A stretch of 7,322 bases of DNA from Pseudomonadota bacterium (GCA_023392205.1 JAEVZN010000128.1:1-7322); one strand, 5' to 3'; numbered from the stretch's first letter, positions 1 through 7,193 are shown. Notes: generated by a model not told the origin, from the letters alone. A program made the numbers and translations.

Positions 1-1141
1 GGCGTGGTGTCACGGCCACCGCAGGTGCGCTTTTCGGGGTACCGAGCACGATCGGCAGCGGCTCCATCGAGGGATTATACGGCCCGATCAGCGCCGACGG
101 CTTTGTGTTCGCCGTATGCAGGCTCGATAGCATGATCCCCTGCGGTGACCCGGAATCGGCCTGTCCCGTATCCTCGTCGTCGAGGTCTTCGGATTCAGCC
201 GCCGGACGCTTGCGCTTCTTGCCGCACATTTCTTCGCGCAGGTTGGGTGGTTCCGCATTCACGGACCGCATCGTCTCCAGGGAGCCGATGGTGGGTGTGA
301 GCCAGGAAAAGCCGCCGGACTGGAAGCCGCGTTCCAGCATCTGCGCCGCCTTCACCGCGCGCACCGCGCCCGATTGCGCGCCGAACACCACCGCGATCAG
401 ACGCCGGTTGCCGCGCTTGGCGGTGACCACGACATTGAAACCGGACGCGCAGATGAAGCCCGTCTTCAACCCGTCGGTGCCAGGATAGCGGTCAAGCAGC
501 GTATTGTAATTACGCATGACCCGCTTGCCGAAACGGATGGCGGTGATGCGCCAATACATCTCGTATTCCGGCAATTCGCGATAGAGCGCGCGCGCCAGCA
601 TGGCCTGGTCTCGGGCCGAGGTGATCTGGCCTTCGGCCGGCAGGCCGTTCGGATTCACATAGGTTGTCTGCGTCATGCCGAGCCGGGCGGCGGCGCGGTT
701 CATCTCGTCCGCAAATGCCGATATCGATCCGGACACACCTTCGGCAATCGTTACCGAGACGTCGTTGGCCGACTTCACCATGATCACCTTGAGCGCATTG
801 TCGAGGGTGATCTGCGATCCCGGCTTGAAACCCATTTTCGACGGGGCCTGGGCGGCGGCATTCGGCGTCACGGTCAGCAGCGTGTCGAGCGAGAGCCGGC
901 CTTCCTTGACGGCCTTCAGCGCCACATAGGCGGTCATCACCTTGGTGACGGAAGCCGGATACCAGGGATGAGTGGCGTTCTCCGAATAGAGCACCCGCCC
1001 GGTATCGGCCTCGGCCAGCAGCAGCGCCTCGATGCCCCGCGCGCGCTCGCTCACGACCGGCGCACCGAAGATGGCAATGGCCGCCGCGAGGCCGACAGAA
1101 CGTGAGACATTGCGCAGCGATGCGAAGGAGAGAGCCGACAT
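1..1141 (-). CDS. D-alanyl-D-alanine carboxypeptidase (penicillin-binding protein, S11 family), 3' end outside window
   Basis: Periplasmic serine peptidase that removes the terminal D-Ala from peptidoglycan pentapeptides and so limits cross-linking. The reading frame is unlisted as a closed ORF because it runs off the left edge; I translated it by hand, giving 380 residues with no stop. All three penicillin-binding motifs are visible: SVTK at residues 64-67 (Ser64 nucleophile), SAN at 124-126 and KTG at 226-228. A hydrophobic stretch at about residues 16-30 looks like a secretion signal. After the catalytic domain (to about residue 285) comes a charged tail, a KKRKR cluster near 308-312 and then an acidic run near 317-324, followed by a Pro/Ala-rich stretch, instead of a clear PBP5 C-terminal domain. 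I chose ATG at 1141; an in-frame GTG at 1153 with GGAA upstream is an alternative that adds four residues, and a TGA at 1171-1169 closes the frame. Divergent from the thiolase gene. The paralogue (DacA/C/D/F) cannot be assigned. Confidence 0.93.
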   Translation of the reverse strand, partial: MSALSFASLRNVSRSVGLAAAIAIFGAPVVSERARGIEALLLAEADTGRVLYSENATHPWYPASVTKVMTAYVALKAVKEGRLSLDTLLTVTPNAAAQAPSKMGFKPGSQITLDNALKVIMVKSANDVSVTIAEGVSGSISAFADEMNRAAARLGMTQTTYVNPNGLPAEGQITSARDQAMLARALYRELPEYEMYWRITAIRFGKRVMRNYNTLLDRYPGTDGLKTGFICASGFNVVVTAKRGNRRLIAVVFGAQSGAVRAVKAAQMLERGFQSGGFSWLTPTIGSLETMRSVNAEPPNLREEMCGKKRKRPAAESEDLDDEDTGQADSGSPQGIMLSSLHTANTKPSALIGPYNPSMEPLPIVLGTPKSAPAVAVTPR

Positions 1142-1432
1142 CAGGACATTCACACTTGGCGTTCCGGTTCAGGCAGTGACAGCCGTTCAGGCTCCGTCGA
1201 TGTGATCCGGCCCGATCCCCCGGTCCGGCAGAGCGCTCCTGCCGATAGTTCCGCGCCCGCATCGAGGCGGTGTCTGCGGGAACTCACGGCGGCAGCGGAA
1301 GCGCGCAATCTAGCGGTTACGACCCCGAACGCAACGCGGGATGCCAGGCCCGCGGAAGTATTACGTTCCGGTCTTGCCATTCCCTCAAGAAAGCGACCAA
1401 AGTTCGACGGATACCATTCCGGGGACCGCGCC
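1142..1432. promoter_or_regulatory. Divergent intergenic region between carboxypeptidase and thiolase genes
   Basis: This 291-bp stretch must hold the promoters for the leftward carboxypeptidase and the rightward thiolase. It is open in several frames, but none of the translations resembles a protein family, so I treat it as non-coding. On the minus strand there is a weak promoter-like pair: TTGAGG (1388-1383) and TAATAC (1363-1358), with a 19-bp spacer that is longer than ideal. An 8-bp direct repeat, GTTCAGGC, occurs at 1167-1174 and 1185-1192 (18 bp apart), just upstream of the carboxypeptidase start. No convincing plus-strand promoter is visible. The region assignment is firm; the individual elements are guesses. 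Confidence 0.4.
1421..1425 (+). promoter_or_regulatory. Ribosome binding site of the thiolase gene
   Basis: GGGGA lies 7 nt before the ATG at 1433. It decides the start: the frame is open back to 1202, but the extra 77 codons do not resemble a thiolase, whereas the family N-terminus (a beta strand followed by the G-x-x-x-TPFG type motif) begins immediately after this ATG. Confidence 0.6.
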
Positions 1433-2599
1433 ATGACTGCCTGTATCGTCGGTTATGCCCATACACCGTTCGGCAAGCTGGAGGCGGAAAGCGTCGAAAG
1501 CCTGATCGTGCGGGCCGCCAGCGATGCTCTGGCCGATGCCGGCATCGCCGCCGGCGATGTAGATGAGATTGTTCTGGGACATTTCAACGCGGGCTTTTCT
1601 GCACAGGATTTTACGGCCGCGCTCGTCCTGCAGGCCGCGCCGGATCTTCGCTTCAAGCCGGCCACCCGCGTGGAAAATGCCTGCGCCACCGGTTCCGCCG
1701 CCGTGCATCAGGGCCTGAAATCGATTGCGGCGCGCAGCGCCCGCATTGTGCTCGTGGTCGGCGTGGAGCAGATGACGAAAACGCCCGCCCCGGAGATCGG
1801 CCGCAACCTGCTCAAGGCCTCCTATGTGCGCGACGAGGCCGATATCGAAGGCGGATTTGCCGGCATCTTCGGGAAGATCGCGAGCCTGTATTTCCAGAAA
1901 TACGGCGACCAGTCCGATGCCCTGGCAATGATCGCCGCCAAGAACCACAAGAACGGCGTCGGCAATCCTTACGCCCAGTTGCGCAAGGATCTCGGATTCG
2001 ATTTCTGCCGCGCCGAGAGCGAGCGCAATCCGTTTGTCGCCGGCCCCTTGAAGCGCACCGATTGCTCGCTGGTGTCGGATGGCGCGGCGGCGATTGTGCT
2101 GGCCGATGTCGAGACCGCTTTGCAACTCGACAAGGCGGTTGTTTTCCGGGCGGCGGCGCATGTGCAGGATTTCCTGCCGATGGCCAAACGCGACATCCTC
2201 AAATTCGAGGGCTGCGCGCTGGCCTGGAAACAGGCGCTCAGGCAGGCCGGCATTGCGCTCAACGATCTGTCCTTCGTCGAGACGCATGACTGTTTCACCA
2301 TTGCCGAACTGATCGAATACGAGGCGATGGGACTTGTGCCGGAAGGCCAGGGCGCGCGTGCGCTCACCGAGGGCCTGACGCAAAAGGACGGCAGACTGCC
2401 GGTCAATCCCTCCGGCGGGCTGAAGGCGAAGGGCCATCCGATCGGTGCGACCGGCGTGTCCATGCATGCGCTGACCGCCATGCAATTGCTAGGCAAGGCC
2501 GGGGATATCCAGGTGAAGGATGCGAAGCTTGGCGGCATCTTCAACATGGGCGGCGCCGCGGTGGCGAATTACGTGAGCATCCTCGAGCGGATCAGGTAG
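1433..2599 (+). CDS. Thiolase family protein, SCP2-thiolase type (acetyl-CoA acetyltransferase-like)
   Basis: A 388-residue cytosolic enzyme of the thiolase superfamily, which cleaves 3-ketoacyl-CoA with CoA or runs the reverse Claisen condensation. The nucleophilic cysteine is Cys84 in NACATGS. The second half carries HDCF at 285-288 and the GHPIGATG loop at 334-341 (His335). HDCF is the hallmark of SCP2-type thiolases; in classical degradative and biosynthetic thiolases this position is NEAF, and a late CxG motif supplies the second cysteine. Here the C-terminal loop reads NMGGAAVAN with no cysteine, so Cys287 of HDCF is the likely acid/base residue. Length fits the family. The gene stands alone, with no DUF35 OB-fold partner, CoA ligase or acyl-CoA dehydrogenase beside it, so substrate chain length and pathway cannot be stated. 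It converges on the ABC exporter gene with 13 bp between stop codons. Family certain; SCP2 subtype likely. Confidence 0.93.
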   Translation: MTACIVGYAHTPFGKLEAESVESLIVRAASDALADAGIAAGDVDEIVLGHFNAGFSAQDFTAALVLQAAPDLRFKPATRVENACATGSAAVHQGLKSIAARSARIVLVVGVEQMTKTPAPEIGRNLLKASYVRDEADIEGGFAGIFGKIASLYFQKYGDQSDALAMIAAKNHKNGVGNPYAQLRKDLGFDFCRAESERNPFVAGPLKRTDCSLVSDGAAAIVLADVETALQLDKAVVFRAAAHVQDFLPMAKRDILKFEGCALAWKQALRQAGIALNDLSFVETHDCFTIAELIEYEAMGLVPEGQGARALTEGLTQKDGRLPVNPSGGLKAKGHPIGATGVSMHALTAMQLLGKAGDIQVKDAKLGGIFNMGGAAVANYVSILERIR

Positions 2600-2600
2600 G

Positions 2601-2610
2601 GCTGCGCAGC
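2601..2610. other. 10-bp perfect palindrome between convergent stop codons
   Basis: GCTGCGCAGC fills most of the 13-bp gap between the thiolase and exporter stop codons. As RNA it could only form a 3-bp stem with a 4-nt loop and there is no T-run, so it is at best a weak contributor to termination. No better terminator is visible for either gene. Confidence 0.25.
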
Positions 2611-2612
2611 GC

Positions 2613-4403
2613 CTATTCCGCCGCATCCTCGGTGTCCTGCGGGGCGGTCGCCGGACTGACCAGATATTGCGAGCGCGCCAGTTCCGCGAAAGCGCCGTTG
2701 GCGGAGATCAGTTCCTCGAAGCTGCCGGTTTCCACCACGCGGCCGTCCTGAAACACCATGATGCGGGTGGCGTTGCGTATGGTGGCGAGCCGATGCGCAA
2801 TCACGAATGTCGTGCGGTCTTTCATCACCGCATCGAGCGCGGCCTGCACTTTCGCTTCGGTCCGGGCGTCGAGCGCCGATGTCGCTTCGTCGAGAATGAG
2901 AATCGGCGGGTTCTTCGGAAGCGCGCGCGCAATCGACAGCCGCTGACGCTCGCCGCCGGAGAGGAAGCGGCCGCGCTCGCCGACAATGGCGTTCAGCTGG
3001 TCGGGATTGCGCTCCACGAAATCGATGGCCTGCGCGCGGCGCAGCGCGTCCAGCATCTCCTCGTCGGTGGCCTCGGGCTTTCCGGCGGTGAGGTTCTCGC
3101 GGACCGAGCGGTTGAACAGCAGCACCTCCTGAAACACCACGCCGATATTGCGGCGCAGTGCTGAGAGCTTCATCTGCCGCAGATCGAGGCCGTCGATGGT
3201 GATGGCACCCGATTGCGGATCGAACACGCGATGCAGCAGCGCCAGCGCCGTGGTCTTGCCGGCTCCGGTCGGGCCGACCAGTGCGATCACGTCGCCCGGC
3301 TTTGCATGGAAGGACAGATCGGCAATCGCCGCCCGCTTGCCGTCATAGGAGAAGGACACGTCATCAAAACGGACATCGCCGGCAAGGCGGCCGGGATCGA
3401 CCGCATGCGGGTCGTCGCGCACGGCCGGCGTCGTGTCGAGCACATCGAAGAATTCCTGCAGGCGCGGGGCCACCATGAAGACGCTGTTGATGAAGCCGGC
3501 CACCTGTTCGAGCCTTCCCACCAGCATGGTGGCAAAGCTCATGAACATCACGATTTCGCCGATGGTGGTGAGCCCGCGGAAGAACAGCCATGTCCCGAGC
3601 AGGAAGATCGCCAGCAGGGTGATGGTGGTGGAGGCGCGCGTGAGCACCGTGACGATGGCCCACCAGGACAGCACCGGCATCTGCGCACCGAGCAGCCTTT
3701 CGACCACCATGCGCAGGCCCATCACCTCGGCCTCGACGCGTGCAAAGCTCTGCACCAGCGCCACATTGCCGAGGGCGTCGGAAGCGCGCTCGGCCAGGTC
3801 GGAGTAATACTTCTCGACCGAGGTCTGCATCTCGCCGGTCTTGCGTAGCACATACGATGTCAGCACTGTGAAGACACCGCAGAGCAGGATCAGCAGCAAG
3901 GCCAGCCGCCAGTTCAGATACAGCGACAGCGGCAGCAGGATGATCAGCGACACCACGGCCGCGAAATTCTCGCGGAAGAAGGACAGCCACAGGCCCCACA
4001 GCGAATCGGTGCCGGTCAGCATCACCTTCATCAGCCGGCCGGAATGCGCGCCGCCGTGATAGGCGAGCGGCAATTGCAGGACGTGTTCGAAATAATCGGT
4101 CAGCACCGCCTGGCGGCGCCGGTGCGACAGCCGGTCGGCATGCAAGGCGATGAACACGCCGCAGACGATCGTGAACAGCCCGAACCCCGCCCAGGCGCCC
4201 AGCAGCGGCAGCAATGCCTGAAAGCTGAGATCGGACCCCGCCTTCTGCGAGCCCACCAGCGTGTCGATGATCCGGCCGAACAGCACCGGCTCTGCAAATT
4301 GCGCAGCCGCAAGCGCCACATTGGCGAAGGCCAGCAACCAGCCCAAGCGGGCTTCCGGCCCGAGCAGGGCGAGAACGCGGCTATAGAGGCGGATGAGGGA
4401 CAT
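2613..4403 (-). CDS. ndvA: ABC exporter, fused permease/ATPase, NdvA/ChvA-type beta-glucan exporter
   Basis: A 596-residue half-transporter expected to dimerise in the inner membrane. By family resemblance it exports cyclic beta-glucans to the periplasm, a function linked in rhizobia and agrobacteria to osmoadaptation and host interaction. The N-terminal membrane domain has about six hydrophobic spans (roughly residues 20-42, 65-88, 146-163, 165-183, 250-272, 282-300). The ATPase domain (about 343-580) is complete: Walker [10 protein letters not shown] at 377-385, Q-loop Gln425, signature LSGGERQR at 481-488, Walker B ILILDE at 501-506 with DEATSALD, and H-loop His537. The early [12 protein letters not shown] segment (36-47) is what points to NdvA/ChvA rather than MsbA or a peptide exporter. 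ATG 4403 matches the family N-terminus, although the upstream Shine-Dalgarno is poor. No glucan synthase (ndvB) is present, so the substrate rests on homology only. Divergent from the LysR gene. ABC exporter certain; NdvA assignment good. Confidence 0.85.
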   Translation of the reverse strand: MSLIRLYSRVLALLGPEARLGWLLAFANVALAAAQFAEPVLFGRIIDTLVGSQKAGSDLSFQALLPLLGAWAGFGLFTIVCGVFIALHADRLSHRRRQAVLTDYFEHVLQLPLAYHGGAHSGRLMKVMLTGTDSLWGLWLSFFRENFAAVVSLIILLPLSLYLNWRLALLLILLCGVFTVLTSYVLRKTGEMQTSVEKYYSDLAERASDALGNVALVQSFARVEAEVMGLRMVVERLLGAQMPVLSWWAIVTVLTRASTTITLLAIFLLGTWLFFRGLTTIGEIVMFMSFATMLVGRLEQVAGFINSVFMVAPRLQEFFDVLDTTPAVRDDPHAVDPGRLAGDVRFDDVSFSYDGKRAAIADLSFHAKPGDVIALVGPTGAGKTTALALLHRVFDPQSGAITIDGLDLRQMKLSALRRNIGVVFQEVLLFNRSVRENLTAGKPEATDEEMLDALRRAQAIDFVERNPDQLNAIVGERGRFLSGGERQRLSIARALPKNPPILILDEATSALDARTEAKVQAALDAVMKDRTTFVIAHRLATIRNATRIMVFQDGRVVETGSFEELISANGAFAELARSQYLVSPATAPQDTEDAAE

Positions 4404-4478
4404 GGAAAACCACGGCGACGGCCACGGACATAGCCCAGTCTGCGGGCCGGCGCGATCCCTACAGGAATACCGCGTGCG

Positions 4479-4556
4479 GATGTTTCGTTCTGCGGCGCGT
4501 GCCTTCTTAATAACTCACATGTGATGAAAAAGCCGCAGTCAATGGGCGATGTTTCG
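4479..4556 (+). repeat. Pair of 9-bp direct repeats (GATGTTTCG) around the intergenic palindrome
   Basis: GATGTTTCG occurs at 4479-4487 and again at 4548-4556, 69 bp apart. The palindrome at 4515-4524 sits almost exactly midway. A rough estimate for a 238-bp random sequence gives about a one-in-ten chance of any repeated 9-mer, so this may be coincidence. Confidence 0.3.
4515..4524. promoter_or_regulatory. Candidate operator, perfect palindrome TCACATGTGA
   Basis: A perfect 10-bp dyad in the middle of the divergent region, overlapping the AT-rich segment where promoters are expected. It contains the TGTGA/TCACA half-sites familiar from CRP/FNR-family sites, but in the reversed arrangement and without the usual 6-bp spacer, so it is not a normal CRP site. 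It could be part of a LysR-type site. Function is inferred from position only. Confidence 0.3.
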
Positions 4557-4641
4557 ACAAAATAACATTAAGCCAACGTCCAAATGCGCTCGCAGCGGGA
4601 CATCTCCCCCGGCGCGGACACCTCATCCCAAGACAGGGCGA

Positions 4642-5532
4642 ATGACCAATATCCCGACCGAATTGCTGCGAACCCTGATCGCTGTTGTCGACCTGCGCAG
4701 CTTCACGAAAGCTGCCCAGGCGCTAGGCGTGACGCAGCCGGCCGTCAGCGCGCAGGTCAAGCGGCTGCATCAGTTGCTGGATTGTGAATTGCTCGACAAG
4801 AGCGCGCCCGGTGTCAGTCTGACCCCAACCGGCGAGATGGTCACGATCTATGCGCGTCGCATGCTGTCGATCAACGATCAGATCGTCGAGATGGCGGTGC
4901 CGCGGGTCTGCACGCAAACTATCCGGATCGGGGTGCCGGGCGATTTCGGCGCGCTGGTGCTGCCGCCGATCCTGGCGGATTTCCAGACGCGCTATCCGGG
5001 CACACGATTTTCGGTACGCGGCGAGCATTTCGACACGATGTCGCGGGACCTGCGCCAGGGCGAACTCGACCTGATGATCGGCATGTCGGAAAGCGGCATC
5101 GTGCTCGATGCGCGCCAGCACTGGATGGAGCCGCTGGTCTGGGTGCGCGATCCGGCCTTCGATCCCGATCCGGCCTTGCCGCTGCCCTTCATCACGCATG
5201 GCGAGATCTGCGCGATCCATCGCGCGGCGGTGTCGGCGCTCAATCGCGGACAGCGGGCCTTCAGCGTTGTTTTTGTCGGTCTGAGCGAGGCGAGTATCGC
5301 AAGCGCCATCCGCGACGGCCTGGGCGTGGGCGCCGTACCAATGAGCCGGGTCGACCGGATGGGGCTGACGCCCTGGCTGCAGGCGCCGCTGCCGCCGCTG
5401 CCTGGCGTCCATTGCGGCGTCTATCTGGGTGAAGCCGGTCCGCGGCCGATGCTGGAGGAACTGGCCGACGCCCTGATACAGGTGCTGCATCCAGCGTCGC
5501 GCCGCGCGCCCATGGCTGCAGTCATGTCCTGA
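4642..5532 (+). CDS. LysR-family transcriptional regulator
   Basis: A 296-residue cytosolic DNA-binding regulator. The N-terminal winged helix-turn-helix (about residues 5-64) is clear: SFTKAAQALGVTQPAVSAQV at 20-39 is the typical LysR recognition region, followed by SLTPTGE at 59-65. A linker helix follows to about residue 90, then the periplasmic-binding-protein-like effector domain, starting with IRIGVPGDFG at 94-103. The segment after the recognition helix departs from the usual LE..LG..LF.R pattern (it reads LHQLLDCELLDK), a small oddity that does not damage the fold. I chose ATG 4642 because the family N-terminus begins there; the frame stays open to an ATG at 4549, but those 31 residues look like non-coding leader. 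It is divergent from the glucan exporter and convergent with the importer operon. Targets and effector are unknown; autoregulation and control of a neighbour are plausible inferences. Confidence 0.93.
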   Translation: MTNIPTELLRTLIAVVDLRSFTKAAQALGVTQPAVSAQVKRLHQLLDCELLDKSAPGVSLTPTGEMVTIYARRMLSINDQIVEMAVPRVCTQTIRIGVPGDFGALVLPPILADFQTRYPGTRFSVRGEHFDTMSRDLRQGELDLMIGMSESGIVLDARQHWMEPLVWVRDPAFDPDPALPLPFITHGEICAIHRAAVSALNRGQRAFSVVFVGLSEASIASAIRDGLGVGAVPMSRVDRMGLTPWLQAPLPPLPGVHCGVYLGEAGPRPMLEELADALIQVLHPASRRAPMAAVMS

Positions 5533-5537
5533 CGCAA

Positions 5538-5557
5538 GCGCCGGTCTCGCCCGGCGC
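5538..5557. terminator. GC-rich hairpin, probable shared terminator of the LysR gene and importer operon
   Basis: GCGCCGG (5538-5544) and CCGGCGC (5551-5557) form a perfect 7-bp stem with a 6-nt loop. It lies 5 bases after the LysR stop and 7 bases beyond the permease stop on the other strand, so it could serve both converging transcripts. Neither side has a strong U-run, so termination may be only partly Rho-independent. Confidence 0.6.
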
Positions 5558-5564
5558 CTCGCTC

Positions 5565-6338
5565 TCAGTTCTGCGCGAAGCCCGAACGCTGTGCCCAGCC
5601 GGTCATGCGCTGCTCCAGCACCGCCATCACCCAGTACATCACGATGCCGAGCACGGCGAGGGCGAGCAGCCCGGCGAAGATCAGCGGCACGTTGAACTGC
5701 GCCTGCGCCTGCAGCATCAGGTTGCCGATGCCGTTGTTGGAAGCGACGCTTTCCGACACCACGGTGCCGACAAAGGCCAGCGTGATGGCGATCTTCAGCG
5801 AGCCGAAGAAATAGGGCAGCGAGCGCGGGATACCCACCTTGCGCATGATGTCGAGCTTGGAGGCGCCGAGCGCCTTCAGCACGTCCTCAAGTTCGGGCTC
5901 GATGGTGGCGAGACCGGTCGCGACATTCACCACGATGGGGAAGAACGAGATCAGGAAGGCGGTCAGCACCGCCGGCACGAAGCCGATGCCGAACCACAAT
6001 ACCAAAATCGGCACCACGGCGACCTTCGGGATGGCATTGAAGCCGATCATCAGCGGATAAAGTCCGGCATAGATAGTGCGCGACCATCCGACCAGAAGTC
6101 CGAGCAGCAATCCGAACCCGACCGCCATCAGGAATCCTATCATGGTGGCTTCGAGCGTGATCCACGAATTGCGCAGGATCGCCGGCCAGTAATCGATCGT
6201 CGCCTTGAAAACGGCGGTCGGCGGCGGCAGGAAGAATTCCGGAATCTGAAAGACGCGGCAGACGATTTCCCAGATCACGAACAGTCCGACGGTGAACAGC
6301 CAGGGCACCAGCCGGATGAAGGTTTTGGACGAGCTCAT
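5565..6338 (-). CDS. ABC importer permease, NitT/TauT (SsuC/TauC-like) family
   Basis: A 257-residue inner-membrane permease of the family that imports nitrate, taurine, alkanesulfonates, thiamine precursors, aromatic acids and similar small compounds. About six hydrophobic spans are visible (roughly residues 12-29, 65-84, 92-116, 121-141, 180-197, 217-240). The cytoplasmic EAA-type coupling loop, which docks on the ATPase, lies at about 150-176, with Gly158 and the ending IPRSLP (170-175). FLPPPTAV at 36-43 near the first span is typical of the family. The ATG at 6338-6336 overlaps the ATPase stop (6337-6335) as ATGA, with only a weak AGG Shine-Dalgarno, so translation is probably coupled to the upstream gene. 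That matters because the ATPase gene carries an early stop. The open frame extends further upstream but that part is a shadow of the ATPase gene. Family certain; substrate unknown. Confidence 0.92.
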   Translation of the reverse strand: MSSSKTFIRLVPWLFTVGLFVIWEIVCRVFQIPEFFLPPPTAVFKATIDYWPAILRNSWITLEATMIGFLMAVGFGLLLGLLVGWSRTIYAGLYPLMIGFNAIPKVAVVPILVLWFGIGFVPAVLTAFLISFFPIVVNVATGLATIEPELEDVLKALGASKLDIMRKVGIPRSLPYFFGSLKIAITLAFVGTVVSESVASNNGIGNLMLQAQAQFNVPLIFAGLLALAVLGIVMYWVMAVLEQRMTGWAQRSGFAQN

Positions 6339-7135
6339 TGGCGGGCCTGATGGATGTGCCCGCGCAATTCGAGCACGACGTCCTGAAAGTCCTTGGTGTA
6401 GGTGAGTTCCAGATCGCGCGGGCGCGGAAACTCGACCTTGCGCTCGACCACGATGCGGCCGGGGCGTTGTGACATGACGAAGATGCGGTCGGCGAGGAAA
6501 GCGGCCTCGCGCAGATCGTGCGTCACCAGCACGACGGTGATCTTGCGCGCCGCCTGCAGGTCGCGGATGACGCACCACAATTCCTCGCGCGTGAAGGCAT
6601 CGAGCGCGCCGAACGGCTCGTCGAGCATGAGGAGATCCGGCTCGTGAATCAGCGCGCGGCACAGCGAGGTGCGCTGCTGCATGCCGCCGGACAATTGCCA
6701 GGGAAACTTGCTGCCGAAGCCGCCAAGCCCCACGGACTCGAGCAGCTTCTCGGCGCGCTCCACATATTGCGCCTTGTTGTGGCGGATCTCGCGGCGATGC
6801 GGCTGCACGATTTCCAGCGGCAGCAGCAGATTGTCGAGCGTCGTGCGCCAAGGCAGAAGCGTCGGCGCCTGAAAGGCCATGCCGGCGATCTTCAGCGGCT
6901 TGGTGACTTCCTGCCCGGCCACCCTTACATGCCCGGCAAAGGGAAATTGCAGGCCGGTGGCAAGCTTCATCAGCGTGGACTAGCCGCAGCCCGAAGGCCC
7001 GACGACCGCGGCGAATTCGCCGCGGTCAATATTGATGGTGAGATCCTCGACAGCGAGCACGCCTTCGGGACCGGCATTCACACCACCATAGCGGTGGCTG
7101 ACACCGTTAAGCGAAACGAAGGCAGGCTCCGTCAT
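6335..7135 (-). pseudogene. ABC importer ATPase, NitT/TauT (SsuB/TauB-like) family, with in-frame amber stop at the Walker A lysine
   Basis: Should encode a 266-residue peripheral ATPase that drives the neighbouring permease. Reading from ATG 7135, the frame gives a normal N-terminus and GPSGCG at residues 46-51, then TAG at codon 52 (6982-6980) where the invariant Walker A lysine belongs, then STLMK onward. No frameshift occurs. The remainder is intact: Q-loop Gln89, signature LSGGMQQR at 148-155, Walker B LLMLDEP at 168-174 (Asp172, Glu173) and H-loop His206. AAG to TAG is one base change. The stop yields a 51-residue fragment; reinitiation at ATG 6970 (codon 56) would give a 211-residue protein lacking Walker A and so unable to bind ATP normally. 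Preceded by a strong Shine-Dalgarno and overlapping the permease start. Could be a true recent pseudogene or a base error in the sequence; amber read-through is possible but unsupported. Confidence 0.88.
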
Positions 7136-7144
7136 ACCGGCAGG

Positions 7145-7151
7145 CTCCCCC
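7145..7151 (-). promoter_or_regulatory. Ribosome binding site of the importer ATPase gene
   Basis: On the minus strand GGGGGAG lies 9 nt before ATG 7135. It supports that start, and therefore a gene that originally ran through codon 52, rather than a start at the internal ATG 6970. Confidence 0.6.
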
Positions 7152-7193
7152 AAGCCGTCTTCGATGTGCCGTCAATGAACCGGCAAGACCGGA

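Larger units (their letters stand above)
4404..4641. promoter_or_regulatory. Divergent control region between glucan exporter and LysR regulator
   Basis: This 238-bp stretch is visibly more AT-rich around 4504-4570 than the flanking genes, as expected for promoters. Candidate elements are a plus-strand TTAATA (4507-4512) that could be a -10, a minus-strand TTGACT (4542-4537) that could be a -35 but lacks a well-spaced -10, the palindrome TCACATGTGA at 4515-4524, and a 9-bp direct repeat flanking it. LysR-type regulators commonly bind such divergent regions and repress themselves; applying that here is inference. An ATG at 4549 opens an in-frame 31-codon extension of the LysR gene, which I regard as leader rather than protein. 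Confidence 0.45.

Noticed and set aside
510..1262. 250-codon minus-strand open frame covering the carboxypeptidase gene
   Set aside because: Arg/Gly/Ala-rich out-of-frame translation of the carboxypeptidase gene, which itself shows all three catalytic motifs in the other frame.
1202..1432. 77-codon in-frame N-terminal extension of the thiolase
   Set aside because: The extension does not resemble thiolase sequence, and the family N-terminus with a good Shine-Dalgarno begins at ATG 1433.
1385..2485. 366-codon minus-strand open frame opposite the thiolase
   Set aside because: Antisense shadow of a gene with clear catalytic motifs; common in GC-rich DNA and with no recognisable domain.
4549..4641. 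31-codon N-terminal extension of the LysR regulator
   Set aside because: The LysR winged-helix domain normally begins within a few residues of the start; the extension is rich in Ser, Thr, Pro and Arg and lies in the presumed promoter and leader region.
6339..6851. Upstream extension of the permease open frame to 428 codons
   Set aside because: The added part is an out-of-frame reading of the ATPase gene; the permease family start and the ATGA overlap fix the start at 6338.
6968..6994. Selenocysteine or pyrrolysine style recoding at the amber codon
   Set aside because: The expected residue is lysine in a universal nucleotide-binding loop, there is no known reason for pyrrolysine in this family, and I see no obvious dedicated downstream structure.
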